Below are positions 1 through 10,323 of a stretch of DNA of 25,983 nt, piece by piece. The DNA is from CAZFBR01 sp035353495 [NCBI: uncultured bacterium] (GTDB taxonomy: Bacteria > DAOPZR01), in contig CAZFBR010000016.1 of assembly GCA_964517215.1 (NCBI GenBank), positions 1-25,983 on the forward strand, read 5' to 3'. A program made the position numbers and the translations under genes. The stretch's first letter is position 1. The number at the start of each line of letters is the position of its first letter. A model generated the notes under the pieces. It saw only the letters and a program-made list of their open reading frames with translations, was not told the DNA's origin and made no database searches.

Positions 1-861
1 CATTTCCCAGGGCGTGACGGAGGGCGCGGGCCTGTTCAAGAGCAGGGCGCGGGCGACCAGGGGATGATGTTCGGGTATGCCTGTGACGAGACGAAGGAAC
101 TCATGCCGCTGCCGATCCAGATGGCGCACCGGCTGTGCGAGCGCCTGGCGGCGGTGCGCAAGTCGTCGGAACTCGAATACCTGCGTCCCGACGGCAAATC
201 GCAGGTGACGGTGGAATACGAGAACGGCAAGGCCAAGCGCATTGACGCGGTGGTCATCTCGACCCAGCATTCGCCGAACGTGCCGTATGAAGTGATCAAG
301 AACGACGTGATTGAAAAGGTCATCAAGGCGATCTGCCCGGCGAACATGCTGGACAGCGAGACGAAATACTACGTCAATCCGACGGGGCGGTTTGTCGTCG
401 GCGGCCCGCAGGGCGATTGCGGCCTGACCGGGCGCAAGATCATCGTCGACAGCTACGGCGGCATGGGCCGGCACGGCGGCGGCGCGTTCTCGGGCAAGGA
501 CCCCTCGAAGGTCGACCGGTCGGCGGCGTATGCGGCGCGCTGGGTGGCGAAGAACATCGTCGCGGCGGGTCTGGCCTCGCGCTGCGAAGTGCAGCTGGCC
601 TACGCGATCGGGGTGGCGCAGCCGGTTTCGGTCCGCGTTGACACCTACGGCACCGGCAAGCTCTCCGAGGACCAGCTCACCAAGGCGGTCATGGACACGT
701 TCGACCTGCGGCCGCGGGCGATCCTCGAGCAGCTCGACCTGCTGAAGCCGATCTACCGCGCGACCGCGGCCTACGGCCATTTCGGGCGCGAAGCGAAGAC
801 CGGCTTCACCTGGGAGCGGACCAACAAGGTTGAGGACCTGAAGAAGGCGGCGAAGCACTAA
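1..861 (+). CDS. metK: S-adenosylmethionine synthetase, 3' part, with an apparent frameshift
   Basis: MetK makes S-adenosylmethionine from ATP and methionine in the cytoplasm. The fragment carries family signatures: [12 protein letters not shown] right after the shift, [17 protein letters not shown] near 400-450, and [16 protein letters not shown] near 475-522. It ends in the usual YGHFGRE region near 774-794, so the C-terminus is complete. The N-terminal part lies outside the window. Positions 2-40 encode [13 protein letters not shown] in one frame. The protein then continues as EQGAGDQG from position 40 in another frame. The first frame would stop at 65-67. One missing G around position 40 explains this exactly. 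MetK is normally essential, so a sequencing or assembly error is the likelier cause, but a true mutation cannot be excluded. Family identification is very secure. Confidence 0.93.
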   Translation, partial: HFPGRDGGRGPVQEQGAGDQGMMFGYACDETKELMPLPIQMAHRLCERLAAVRKSSELEYLRPDGKSQVTVEYENGKAKRIDAVVISTQHSPNVPYEVIKNDVIEKVIKAICPANMLDSETKYYVNPTGRFVVGGPQGDCGLTGRKIIVDSYGGMGRHGGGAFSGKDPSKVDRSAAYAARWVAKNIVAAGLASRCEVQLAYAIGVAQPVSVRVDTYGTGKLSEDQLTKAVMDTFDLRPRAILEQLDLLKPIYRATAAYGHFGREAKTGFTWERTNKVEDLKKAAKH

Positions 862-891
862 GCGGCAGCACAGCACCAGACGCAGAACAGC

Positions 892-935
892 ACCGGCCGG
901 GGAGGGGACGGTTCCTTTTCCGGCCGGTTTGTGTG
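892..935 (+). terminator. Probable terminator hairpin after metK
   Basis: A perfect 9-bp inverted repeat, ACCGGCCGG at 892-900 and CCGGCCGGT at 920-928, is followed by the T-rich TTTGTGTGTATT. It lies 30 bases after the metK stop and before hisS. The loop is long (19 nt) and the T-tract is interrupted, so termination may be partial. The rest of the metK-hisS gap (862-992) shows no T-box leader motif and no convincing promoter. Confidence 0.5.
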
Positions 936-992
936 TATTCACGGGATGCCGTTCGCGCTGGCGGACGGCACTGAAAGGACGCAGAGCGGACC

Positions 993-2339
993 ATGAAACC
1001 GCTGTACAGCGGCGTGCGCGGCACGCGCGACCTGATCGGGACGGAAGCGAAGCGGCTGCTGGCGCTGGAGCGCTCGCTGGGCGACTGGTGCGAGTTGTTC
1101 GGTTACCAGCCGATCATCACGCCCGTCTTCGAGGAAGAAGGGCTGTTCACGCGCAGCCTCGGCGACGCCACCGACGTGGTGAGCAAGGAAATCTACAGCT
1201 TCTCCGACAAAAAGGGGCGCAAGCTGGCGCTGCGTCCGGAGGGGACGGCAGGGGTCTGCCGCGCGCTGGTGCAGCAGCCCGGATTCGCGCAGCGGCCCGC
1301 CGGCCGCTATTATTATGCGGGGCCGATGTTTCGTTACGACCGGCCGCAGGCGGGCCGCTACCGCCAGTTCTTCCAGTTCGGGGTCGAATGCTTCGGTGAG
1401 CCGGGCCCGTTTGCCGATGCGGAGCAGGTGGTGATGATCGACCGCTGGCTGCGCCGGGCGGGGCTGGCGGCATACGAAGTGCGGGTCAACAGCATCGGCT
1501 GCCCGGCCTGCCGCGGTAATTTCGTCGCGGCACTGCAGGAGCGCTGGCGCGGCCATGCGGATGCGCTGTGCGGCGACTGCCGCGACCGGATCGAGCGCAA
1601 CCCGCTGCGCGTGCTTGACTGCAAGGTGCGGGACTGCTGGTCGCAGCGCGGCGAGGTGCCGGCGGCGGAAGGGCTGCTGTGCGACTGCTGCCGCGACCAT
1701 TTCCGGCGGTTCCGCGGTTTGCTCGACAGCGTCGGCCTGTGCTACCGGCAGGACGACCGGCTGGTGCGCGGGCTCGATTACTACACCCGCACCACGTTTG
1801 AGTTCGTCAGCACGGCGCTGGGGGCGCAGTCGGCATTCCTCGGCGGCGGGCGCTATGACGGGCTGCTGGCGCAGCTGGGCGGCCCGGCAACGCCGGCCAT
1901 CGGCTGGGCGGTCGGTCTCGACCGGCTGCTGACGCTGCTGCCGCCGGCATGGTCGCCGGCGGCGGAGACAACGGCAGCACCCATCCCCGCCCTTCCGCCG
2001 GTGGCGCAAACCCGCGGGTGCTGGTATCTGGCGCTCGGGTCGGATGCGGCGGCGGCGGCCTGCTTCCCGCTGGTGCTCGAATTGCGCCGGCGCGGGATTG
2101 ACGTGCGCTGGTCCGGCAAACCGGACAAGCTGGGCAAGCAGCTGAAACAGGCCAACGCGGCCGGCGCGGCCTGTGTGCTGATCATGCACGACGATGAAGT
2201 GCAGCGACAGTGTGTGCAACTGAAGGATTTTGTCGGCAAGACCGAACCAAAGACATTTGCCCTCACCGCCGACGCGGCGGCGCTGGCGGAACAACTGATG
2301 ACATACCTTGACAGTCTGCCGCCGGCAGACAGGAGCTGA
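993..2339 (+). CDS. hisS: Histidyl-tRNA synthetase
   Basis: This cytoplasmic class II aminoacyl-tRNA synthetase charges tRNA-His. The 448-residue product is slightly longer than the usual 420-430. It shows the class II core with RPEGT near residue 82 and the motif 2 region YYAGPMFRYDRPQAGRYRQF near 105-125. The histidine-specific signatures RGLDYYTRTTFEF (about 258-270) and GGGRYDGL (about 285-292) follow, then motif 3 AIGWAVGLDRLL (about 301-312). Residues from about 340 form the anticodon-binding domain, including KLGKQLKQANAAGA. A Cys-rich insertion between motif 2 and the histidine signature (CPACRGN, CGDCRDR, LDCKVRDC, CDCC) is common in many bacterial HisRS and could bind metal. Its stop lies 2 bases before aspS, the usual hisS-aspS pairing. 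The start follows an AAAGGA at about 973-978, a somewhat long spacing. Confidence 0.96.
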   Translation: MKPLYSGVRGTRDLIGTEAKRLLALERSLGDWCELFGYQPIITPVFEEEGLFTRSLGDATDVVSKEIYSFSDKKGRKLALRPEGTAGVCRALVQQPGFAQRPAGRYYYAGPMFRYDRPQAGRYRQFFQFGVECFGEPGPFADAEQVVMIDRWLRRAGLAAYEVRVNSIGCPACRGNFVAALQERWRGHADALCGDCRDRIERNPLRVLDCKVRDCWSQRGEVPAAEGLLCDCCRDHFRRFRGLLDSVGLCYRQDDRLVRGLDYYTRTTFEFVSTALGAQSAFLGGGRYDGLLAQLGGPATPAIGWAVGLDRLLTLLPPAWSPAAETTAAPIPALPPVAQTRGCWYLALGSDAAAAACFPLVLELRRRGIDVRWSGKPDKLGKQLKQANAAGAACVLIMHDDEVQRQCVQLKDFVGKTEPKTFALTADAAALAEQLMTYLDSLPPADRS

Positions 2340-2341
2340 CC

Positions 2342-4131
<1,790 letters not shown>

Positions 4132-4132
<1 letters not shown>

Positions 4133-6372
4133 TGTTCGCCCTGCCGCCGGGATTGCGCGACAGCGACGAGCACGAACCCATCCCCCTGCGCTCGTCGTGG
4201 CAGGCCATCCTCTTCTCGCGGCGCATGCTGTTCCTGGTGCTGTTTGTCATCATCCTGTCGGCGCTGTCAGCCATGCGTCCGCCGCAGTACCCGGATGTGG
4301 AGGCGGGGGAACTGGCACCGGAGACGGTGACGGTGCCGGTGGCGCTGGCATACGAGGATCATGAGGCCACCGAACAGCGGAAGGAGCTGGTGATCGGTCT
4401 GGCCCCGCAGACCTGGCGGTACGATCAAACCCCGCTGGTCGAGGAAAATCTGCGCCGCGGTCTGGAACGCGAACTGGCCCGGGTGGCGGCGGCCGACACC
4501 GGTGAACCGGAACTACTGGCCCAGGTGCGGCAGGTGACGGGGAGTGTGGCGGCGCGGACGGTGCTGCTCGAGCAGGTGGTTGACCTGGGGCGCCGGCTGC
4601 TGCTGCGCGGCGTGGTGGAAACCCAGGCGGATGCGGACCGGCTGGCGCACACGCGGCATGTGCGCCTGGTCCGGCACACGCTGGAACGGGAGATCAGCAT
4701 CGATTCCCACACGGCGCTGCCGGCGGCTGTCCGCACCATGGCGGTTGATTCCTATGTCGCCATGGCGACGACCGCCCACCTCGCCATGCCGGAGCTTGCC
4801 GGACGGCTGCTGGCGGCGGCGCTGCCGGTCAACCTGAAATGCGATGATCAGGCCACGCGGCAGGCGCAGGACGCGGCGCTGCAGCAGGTGGTCCCGGTCA
4901 TGGTCAGCATTCCCGCCGGCACGGTGGCGGTGCAGAAGGGCGAGAAACTGACCGTGCGGCAGGCGCGCATCCTGGCGGAACTGCGCCAGTTGCAGGCGCA
5001 ATTCGACGGGCTGGCCGTGGTGGGTTTTGCGGGATTCTTTGCGGTGGCCCTGATGTCGTTCCTGATTTTCCTGTTCAAATTCTTCCCCGCGGAATATGCC
5101 GACGCCAAGTCGCTGGCGCTGCTGGGCATTTTGTTTCTGCTTCCGCTGTGTGTGCTGCGTGTGCTGCAGATCTTCACCACCCTGCCGGGCAACGTGGTCT
5201 ACCTGATGCCGGTGGCGGCGGTGAGTGCCCTGGTAGCACTGCTGTTCAGCCCCCGGCTGGCGGTCTATTTCAATGTGTTCGCGGCCCTGGCCACGTCGCT
5301 CTATGCCGGGATGACCATCATTCCCTTTCTCGTGCATTGGGGCGCGGGCATGGTGGCGATCTTTGCGGTGGCGCGCATCCAGCGGCGGTCGCATATTGTG
5401 CGCGCCGGCCTGTGGGTGGGCGGGGCCATGGTGACGATGTTCCTGCTGGGCCGGTTTCTCAGCGTCGAACCGGGTCCCAACCGGGTGCTGTTCGAGGCGC
5501 TCGGGTTTTCGCTGCTGAACGGCCTGTTTGTCACGCCGGTGGCGATTATCGGCCTGCTGGTGTTCTTCGAGGACCTGTTCGACCGCACCACCAACTTCCG
5601 CCTGCTGGAACTGGCGGATCTGGGCAACGACCTGCTGCGGGAGATGCTGCTGCGCGCCGCCGGCACGTACCAGCATTCGCTGACGGTGGGGATGCTGGCG
5701 GAGAATGCGGCGGAGGAAGTGGGCGCGCGCCCGCTGCTGGCCCGCGTCGGGGCCTACTACCATGACATCGGCAAACTGGAGCGGCCGGAATACTTTTCCG
5801 AAAACCAGAATTACATGGAACAGAACCGGCACGGCGCGCTGAAACCGTCGCTCTCCGCCGCTATTCTCAAGGCCCACGTCAAGGAAGGGGTGGACCGCGC
5901 CCGGACCCGGCGGCTGCCGACGGCGATCGTCGACATCATCCGCCAGCACCACGGCACCGGGGTGATGCAGTACTTCTACTGTCAGGCGCTGGAGACCGAG
6001 GAGGACGGCGCGGTGACGCGCGACGATTATCAGTATCCCGGTCCCAAACCGCAGACGCGCGAGGCGGCAATTGTCATGCTGGCGGACAGCACCGAGGCGG
6101 CGGCCCGGACGATGAAGAACCCGACCCCGGTCAACATTGCGGAACTGGTCAAGCGGATCATCAACGGGAAATTCGGCGAGGGCGAGCTGGAGGATTGCGA
6201 CCTGACGCTGCGCGACCTGCGGCGGATCGACGCCTGTTTCACCCGCCTGCTGACGAGCATGTACCATACCCGGGTGGAATATCCCGACGAAGCCAAACTG
6301 CGCGCCCTGGAAAAGGCGCAGAAGGACAACCATGACGGCGACGCCGCGACTGATCCTGCATCCGGCAATTGA
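4132..6372 (+). CDS. pgpH: 7TM-HD family membrane protein, probable cyclic-di-AMP phosphodiesterase PgpH
   Basis: PgpH-type proteins (YqfF family) degrade the second messenger c-di-AMP through a cytoplasmic HD domain. The 746 residues follow the family plan. A first membrane segment (RRMLFLVLFVIILSALSAM, about 25-45) leads to an extracytoplasmic 7TMR-HDED region (about 50-280). A block of hydrophobic segments follows (about 290-470), then the HD hydrolase domain (about 490-700). The metal-binding motif AYYHDIGKLE has its HD pair at residues 544-545. An upstream His lies in YQHSLTVG near 514, RQHHGTG lies near 604, and the downstream Asp lies in MLADSTEAAART near 650. The start overlaps the aspS stop (TAATG). 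The neighbouring ybeY fits the common yqfF-ybeY order, although phoH and the usual dgkA/era genes are not here. Substrate is assigned by family only. Confidence 0.9.
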
Positions 6373-6784
6373 GGACGCGTCGTTTCCGGGTTCGGCGGCA
6401 ACGCTGCGCCGGCTGGCGCGGCGGGTGCTGACGGCGGAACGGGTGCACGGCCGGGTGGGCATCTACGTGGTTACGGCGCGCACCATGGCGCGGCTCAACC
6501 GGCAGCTGCTGGACCGGCGCGGGGCGACGGATGTTCTCACCCTGTGTTATAATGAGGGTCCGGCGGTGGTTGATCCCTGCGACTGGCGCGGTGAGGTGTG
6601 GATCTGCTGGGCGGTTGCCCGCCGCGACGCCGCCCGGTACGGGCAGACGCCGGCGGCGGAATGGCGGCGGTACCTGATCCATGGCCTGCTGCACCTGGCG
6701 GGGTACGAGCACGAGGGCGTGAGCGCGAATGTGGCGGCGCGCATGCGCGCGCGGGAAGCGCGCTATCTGGAGCGAATGGCATGA
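6332..6784 (+). CDS. ybeY: Endoribonuclease YbeY (16S rRNA maturation)
   Basis: YbeY is a zinc-dependent single-strand endoribonuclease involved in 16S rRNA 3'-end maturation and ribosome quality control. The 150-residue product has the zinc motif HGLLHLAGYEH with His117, His121 and His127. It also has the conserved TDVLTL (usually TDVLSF) and GEVWIC (usually GDIxI) segments. The chosen ATG overlaps the end of pgpH by 41 bp, which is unusually long. A purine-rich AGAAGGA lies just upstream, and a later start would remove the first beta strand. The stop overlaps the start of the following glycosyltransferase (ATGA), so translation of the two is probably coupled. Family assignment is firm. Confidence 0.93.
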   Translation: MTATPRLILHPAIEDASFPGSAATLRRLARRVLTAERVHGRVGIYVVTARTMARLNRQLLDRRGATDVLTLCYNEGPAVVDPCDWRGEVWICWAVARRDAARYGQTPAAEWRRYLIHGLLHLAGYEHEGVSANVAARMRAREARYLERMA

Positions 6785-7458
6785 AACTGTCCGTGATTAT
6801 TCCGACGTACAACGAGGAGAAGACCATCGAGGAAATTGTCCGCCGGGTGCGGGCGGTGCCGCTGGACAAGGAGCTGATCGCGGTCAATGATGCCTCGACG
6901 GACCGGTCGGCGGCAATTCTCGACGGGCTGGCGGCCCCGGATTTCACGGTGCTGCACCACGCGAAAAACCAGGGGAAGGGCGCAGCCATCCGCACCGGGC
7001 TGACCGCGGTCACCGGCGACATTGTGGTGATTCAGGATGCCGACCTGGAATACGATCCGGGCGAGTTTCCCAAACTGATCGACCCGATTGTCAAGGGGCA
7101 TGCGGATGTGGTGTACGGGTCGCGCTTTCTCGGCTCGCACAGCGCCATGTTCTTCTGGCATTATCTCGGCAACCGGTTCCTGTCCCTGGTGACCAACGTG
7201 CTCTACAACACCGTGATCACCGACATGGAAACCTGTTACAAGGCCTTTCGCGCGCCGGTGATTACCGGGATCACGATCAAGGCCAACCGGTTTGATTTTG
7301 AGCCGGAGATCACCGCCAAGGTGCTGAAACAGGGCTGCCGGGTGTTCGAAGTGCCGATCGTGTATGTCGGCCGCGGTTTTTCCGAAGGCAAGAAAATCAC
7401 CTGGCGGGACGGGTTCAGCGCGTTGTGGACGCTGTGCAAGTACCGGTTCCTGGATTAG
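6781..7458 (+). CDS. Family 2 glycosyltransferase, polyprenyl-phosphate sugar transferase-like
   Basis: The product is a soluble 225-residue GT-A fold glycosyltransferase of the DPM1/dolichyl-phosphate-mannose synthase-like group. It begins VIIPTYNEEKTIEEIVRRV, has the nucleotide-binding NDASTDRS, and has a DxD-type metal site QDADLEYDP (Asp86 and Asp88). Later come GSRFLGSHSA, TDMETCYKAF and the family tail GRGFSEGKKITWRDGFSALW. Such enzymes usually transfer a hexose from a nucleotide sugar to a lipid carrier. No membrane segment is evident after the catalytic domain. The start overlaps the ybeY stop by 4 bases. Three sugar-nucleotide epimerase genes follow directly, suggesting a shared role in making a surface glycan or lipid-linked sugar. 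The exact donor and acceptor cannot be read from sequence. An in-frame extension upstream of 6781 is only ybeY read in another frame. Confidence 0.88.
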   Translation: MKLSVIIPTYNEEKTIEEIVRRVRAVPLDKELIAVNDASTDRSAAILDGLAAPDFTVLHHAKNQGKGAAIRTGLTAVTGDIVVIQDADLEYDPGEFPKLIDPIVKGHADVVYGSRFLGSHSAMFFWHYLGNRFLSLVTNVLYNTVITDMETCYKAFRAPVITGITIKANRFDFEPEITAKVLKQGCRVFEVPIVYVGRGFSEGKKITWRDGFSALWTLCKYRFLD

Positions 7459-7467
7459 GAGAAGAGC

Positions 7468-8403
7468 ATGGCACGCTATCTGGTGACCGGCGGCGCGGGC
7501 TTCATCGGCTCGAACATTGTTGATGAACTGGTGCGCCGCGGCGATACGGTCACGGTGCTGGACAATTTCACCACCGGCGCGCAGGCCAATCTGGCGGCGG
7601 TGACGGACCGGATCACGCTGGTGCCGGGCGATATCTGTGACCTGTCGCTGACCCAGAAACTGGCGAAGGAGGCGGAATATATCCTGCACCTGGCGGCGCT
7701 GCCGTCGGTGCCGCGATCGATTGCCGATCCGCTGGCGACCAACCGCCACAACGTGGAAGGCTCGCTCAATGTGCTGTGGGCGGCGAAAGAGGCGGGCGTC
7801 AAGCGGGTCGTGGTGGCGTCATCATCGTCGGTGTACGGTGAGAGTGCGGAGCTGCCCAAGCGGGAAAGCCAGGTGCCGCGCCCGATTTCGCCGTATGCCG
7901 TGTCCAAACATGCGGTCGAGGAATACGCCCTGTCGTTCCACCGGCTCTACGGGCTGCCGGTCGTGCTGCTGCGGTACTTCAATGTCTTCGGGCCGCGGCA
8001 GAGTCCGCAATCGCAATACGCCGCCGCCATCGCCAAGTTCGTGCACGGGGCGCTGCGCGGCGGGCGGCTGCCGATCCACGGCGACGGCGGCCAGAGCCGC
8101 GACTTCACCTTTGTGGCCAATGTGGTGCAGGCCAACCTGCTGGCCTGCACGGCGGCCGGCGCCGCGGGCGGGGTGTTCAATATTTCCTCGGGCCGGCAGA
8201 TCACCCTGCTGGAACTGGTCGCCATGCTCGGCGAGATTGTCGGGCGCCAGCTCGACGTCGAATACCAGCCGGCGCGGGCGGGTGATGTGCGCCATTCGCT
8301 GGGCGACATCAGCGCGGCCCGGGCGACGCTGGGCTATGTGCCGACCCATGACATCCGGGCCGGCCTGGAAGCGACGGTCGACTATTTCCGGGGGTTGTTA
8401 TGA
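7468..8403 (+). CDS. NAD-dependent sugar-nucleotide epimerase/dehydratase, UDP-GlcNAc 4-epimerase-like
   Basis: This 311-residue extended short-chain dehydrogenase has the NAD-binding GGAGFIG at residues 8-14. The catalytic SSSSVYG segment lies near 117-123, with the YxxxK pair at Tyr143 and Lys147. The segment LPSVPRSIADP, the YFNVFGPRQSPQSQY stretch and the GDGGQSRDFTFV motif resemble WbpP/VipB-type enzymes, which interconvert UDP-GlcNAc and UDP-GalNAc or the corresponding uronic acids. That subfamily call is an inference. An AGGAGA lies 7-8 bases before the ATG. The stop overlaps the next gene as ATGA. It is the first of three consecutive but clearly different paralogues, so this is a pathway block rather than a recent duplication. 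Confidence 0.85.
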   Translation: MARYLVTGGAGFIGSNIVDELVRRGDTVTVLDNFTTGAQANLAAVTDRITLVPGDICDLSLTQKLAKEAEYILHLAALPSVPRSIADPLATNRHNVEGSLNVLWAAKEAGVKRVVVASSSSVYGESAELPKRESQVPRPISPYAVSKHAVEEYALSFHRLYGLPVVLLRYFNVFGPRQSPQSQYAAAIAKFVHGALRGGRLPIHGDGGQSRDFTFVANVVQANLLACTAAGAAGGVFNISSGRQITLLELVAMLGEIVGRQLDVEYQPARAGDVRHSLGDISAARATLGYVPTHDIRAGLEATVDYFRGLL

Positions 8404-9356
8404 AGGCGCTGGTCACCGGCGTCGCCGGATTTATCGGCAGTCATCTGGCGCGGGAACTGCTCGCGCGCGGCTGGCAGGTGACGGGCATCGACTGCTTCAC
8501 CGATTACTACCCGCGCGCCTACAAGGAAAATCATCTGGCCGGGCTGCGCGCAGCTGCCGGGCTGGCGCTCCACGATGAGGATATGCTGGCCGGGCGCCTG
8601 GCGGAGCGGCTCGACGGGGTTGACGTGGTCTTTCACCTTGCCGCGCAGGCGGGCGTGCGCGCCAGCTGGGGCGGGCAATTCGACGTCTATACCGATCAGA
8701 ACATCCGCGCCACCCAGCAGCTGCTGGAGCTGCTCAAGGAGCGGCCGCGGGTGCGGCTGGTGAATGCGTCGTCGTCGTCGGTTTACGGCGACACGCCGGT
8801 GCTGCCGATGCGCGAGGACGCGCCCTGCTGGCCGGTTTCTCCGTACGGGGTGACCAAGCTGGCGGCGGAGCATCTCTGCCGGCTGTATCAGCGCAGCTAT
8901 GGCGTGCCGGCGGTGTCGCTGCGGTTCTTCACCGTGTACGGTCCGGGTCAGCGCCCGGACATGGGGTTCCACCGGTTTCTGGCGGCGCTGCGCGATGATG
9001 TGCCGGTGCCGCTGTTCGGCGACGGCAGCCAGACGCGCGATTTTACGTATGTCAGTGACATCGTGGCGGGGATCATCGCCGCCGCCGAGCGCGGCACCCC
9101 GGGCGCGGTGTATAATCTGGGCGGGGGCAGCCGCGTATCGCTCAACGGGGCATTGGCCCTGGCCGAACAGGTGAGCGGGCGCACGCTGCGCCGGGCGGCA
9201 CAGGGGGTGGCGCGCGGGGATATGCGGGATACCTGGGCGGAGCTGACCCTGGCGCAGCGCGACCTGGGGTATCAGCCCGCCGTGATGCTGGCTGAGGGCT
9301 TGGCGGCGGAATGGGCGTGGTTGAACCTGCCCGACACGCCGCGGGAGGAACGGTAA
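8400..9356 (+). CDS. NAD-dependent sugar-nucleotide epimerase, UDP-glucuronate epimerase-like
   Basis: This 318-residue extended short-chain dehydrogenase has the Rossmann motif GVAGFIG at residues 7-13. The catalytic serine lies in NASSSSVYGDTP, and the YxxxK pair is Tyr149 and Lys153. The segment CFTDYYPRAYKENHL, the HLAAQAGVRASWG motif and RFFTVYGPGQRPDM resemble UDP-glucuronate 4-epimerases and related enzymes. GDGSQTRDFTYVSDIV completes the substrate-binding half. The exact sugar is not proven. The gene overlaps its upstream neighbour by 4 bases (ATGA) and shares its stop base with the next start (TAATG), so the three epimerase genes are almost certainly co-translated. The product is predicted to be cytoplasmic. 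Confidence 0.84.
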   Translation: MKALVTGVAGFIGSHLARELLARGWQVTGIDCFTDYYPRAYKENHLAGLRAAAGLALHDEDMLAGRLAERLDGVDVVFHLAAQAGVRASWGGQFDVYTDQNIRATQQLLELLKERPRVRLVNASSSSVYGDTPVLPMREDAPCWPVSPYGVTKLAAEHLCRLYQRSYGVPAVSLRFFTVYGPGQRPDMGFHRFLAALRDDVPVPLFGDGSQTRDFTYVSDIVAGIIAAAERGTPGAVYNLGGGSRVSLNGALALAEQVSGRTLRRAAQGVARGDMRDTWAELTLAQRDLGYQPAVMLAEGLAAEWAWLNLPDTPREER

Positions 9357-10321
9357 TGGCACAACGCGTATTGATCACCGGCGGGGCGGGCTTTATCGGC
9401 TCGCATCTGGCTGACCGGCTGCTGGCCCGGGGTGATGAGGTGTGGGTGATTGACGACCTCTCCACCGGCAGCATCGACAACGTGCGGCAGTTTGAGAGCA
9501 ATCCGCGGTTTCACCTGTCGGTGGACACGGTGCTTGACGACAAGGTGGTGGCCTCGCTCATGGCCAAAGTCGAGGTGGTGTACCACCTGGCGGCGGCGGT
9601 CGGCGTGCAGTATATCATCGACAATCCGCTGCGCTCGCTGCAGATCAACCTGCGCGGCACGGAAAATGTGCTGGAAGTGGCGAATCGCGGCAAACAGCCG
9701 GTGCTGATCGCCTCGACCTCGGAGATCTACGGCAAGAACGAGAAGGTGCCGTTCCGCGAGACGGATGACCGCCTGCTCGGCCCGACCACCATTTCGCGCT
9801 GGAGCTATTCCTGCTCGAAGGCGATCGACGAATTTCTCGCCCTCGCCTACTGGCGGGAAAAGAAACTGCCGGTGGTGATCGTCCGCTTTTTCAATACCTG
9901 CGGCCCGCGCCAGTCGGACCGCTACGGCATGGTCATCCCGCGGCTGGTGCGCCAGGCGCTGAAAAATGAGCCGCTGACCGTGTACGGCGACGGGGGACAG
10001 ACGCGGAGTTTCACCTACGTCAGCGACGTGATCGACGGGATCACCGCGCTGATGGCGGAACCGCGCGCGGTGGGCGAAATCTACAATATCGGCAACGACC
10101 GCGCGATCAGCATCCTTGAACTGGCGGAGATGATTGTCGCCAAAACCGGCAGCCGGTCAGTGATCGACAGGATTCCGTATGAGCGGGCGTTTGCCACGGG
10201 CTTTGAGGACATGCGCCATCGCATGCCGGACATCAGCAAGATCCGCGCGCTGACGGGCTTTTCCCCCAAGGTCCCGGTTGAGCAGATCGTCGATGCGGTG
10301 ATCGGGTTTTACCGGTCCTGA
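9356..10321 (+). CDS. NAD-dependent sugar-nucleotide epimerase/dehydratase, UDP-glucuronate decarboxylase-like
   Basis: This is a 321-residue extended short-chain dehydrogenase. The NAD motif GGAGFIG lies at residues 9-15. AAVGVQYIIDNPLRSLQ and ASTSEIYGKNEKVPF follow, and the YxxxK pair is Tyr151 and Lys155 in WSYSCSKAIDEF. FFNTCGPRQSDRYGMVIPR and GDGGQTRSFTYVSDVI are typical of proteins annotated as UDP-glucuronate decarboxylase or GDP-mannose/dTDP-glucose dehydratase. The sequence does not settle the substrate. The ATG at 9356 was chosen because a GAGGAA lies just upstream and the Rossmann strand starts there; an open frame back to 9311 lacks support. The stop is 2 bases before the FtsA-like gene. 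Confidence 0.84.
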   Translation: MAQRVLITGGAGFIGSHLADRLLARGDEVWVIDDLSTGSIDNVRQFESNPRFHLSVDTVLDDKVVASLMAKVEVVYHLAAAVGVQYIIDNPLRSLQINLRGTENVLEVANRGKQPVLIASTSEIYGKNEKVPFRETDDRLLGPTTISRWSYSCSKAIDEFLALAYWREKKLPVVIVRFFNTCGPRQSDRYGMVIPRLVRQALKNEPLTVYGDGGQTRSFTYVSDVIDGITALMAEPRAVGEIYNIGNDRAISILELAEMIVAKTGSRSVIDRIPYERAFATGFEDMRHRMPDISKIRALTGFSPKVPVEQIVDAVIGFYRS

Positions 10322-10323
10322 CC

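Noticed and set aside
862-992. T-box leader before hisS
   Set aside because: T-boxes are common before synthetase genes in Firmicutes, but no AGGGTGGNACCGCG-like motif or specifier stem is present; the only structure is a simple terminator-like hairpin.
9311-9355. Upstream extension of the third epimerase gene
   Set aside because: The extra residues come from the end of the preceding gene; the ATG at 9356 has a GAGGAA site and starts right at the Rossmann strand.
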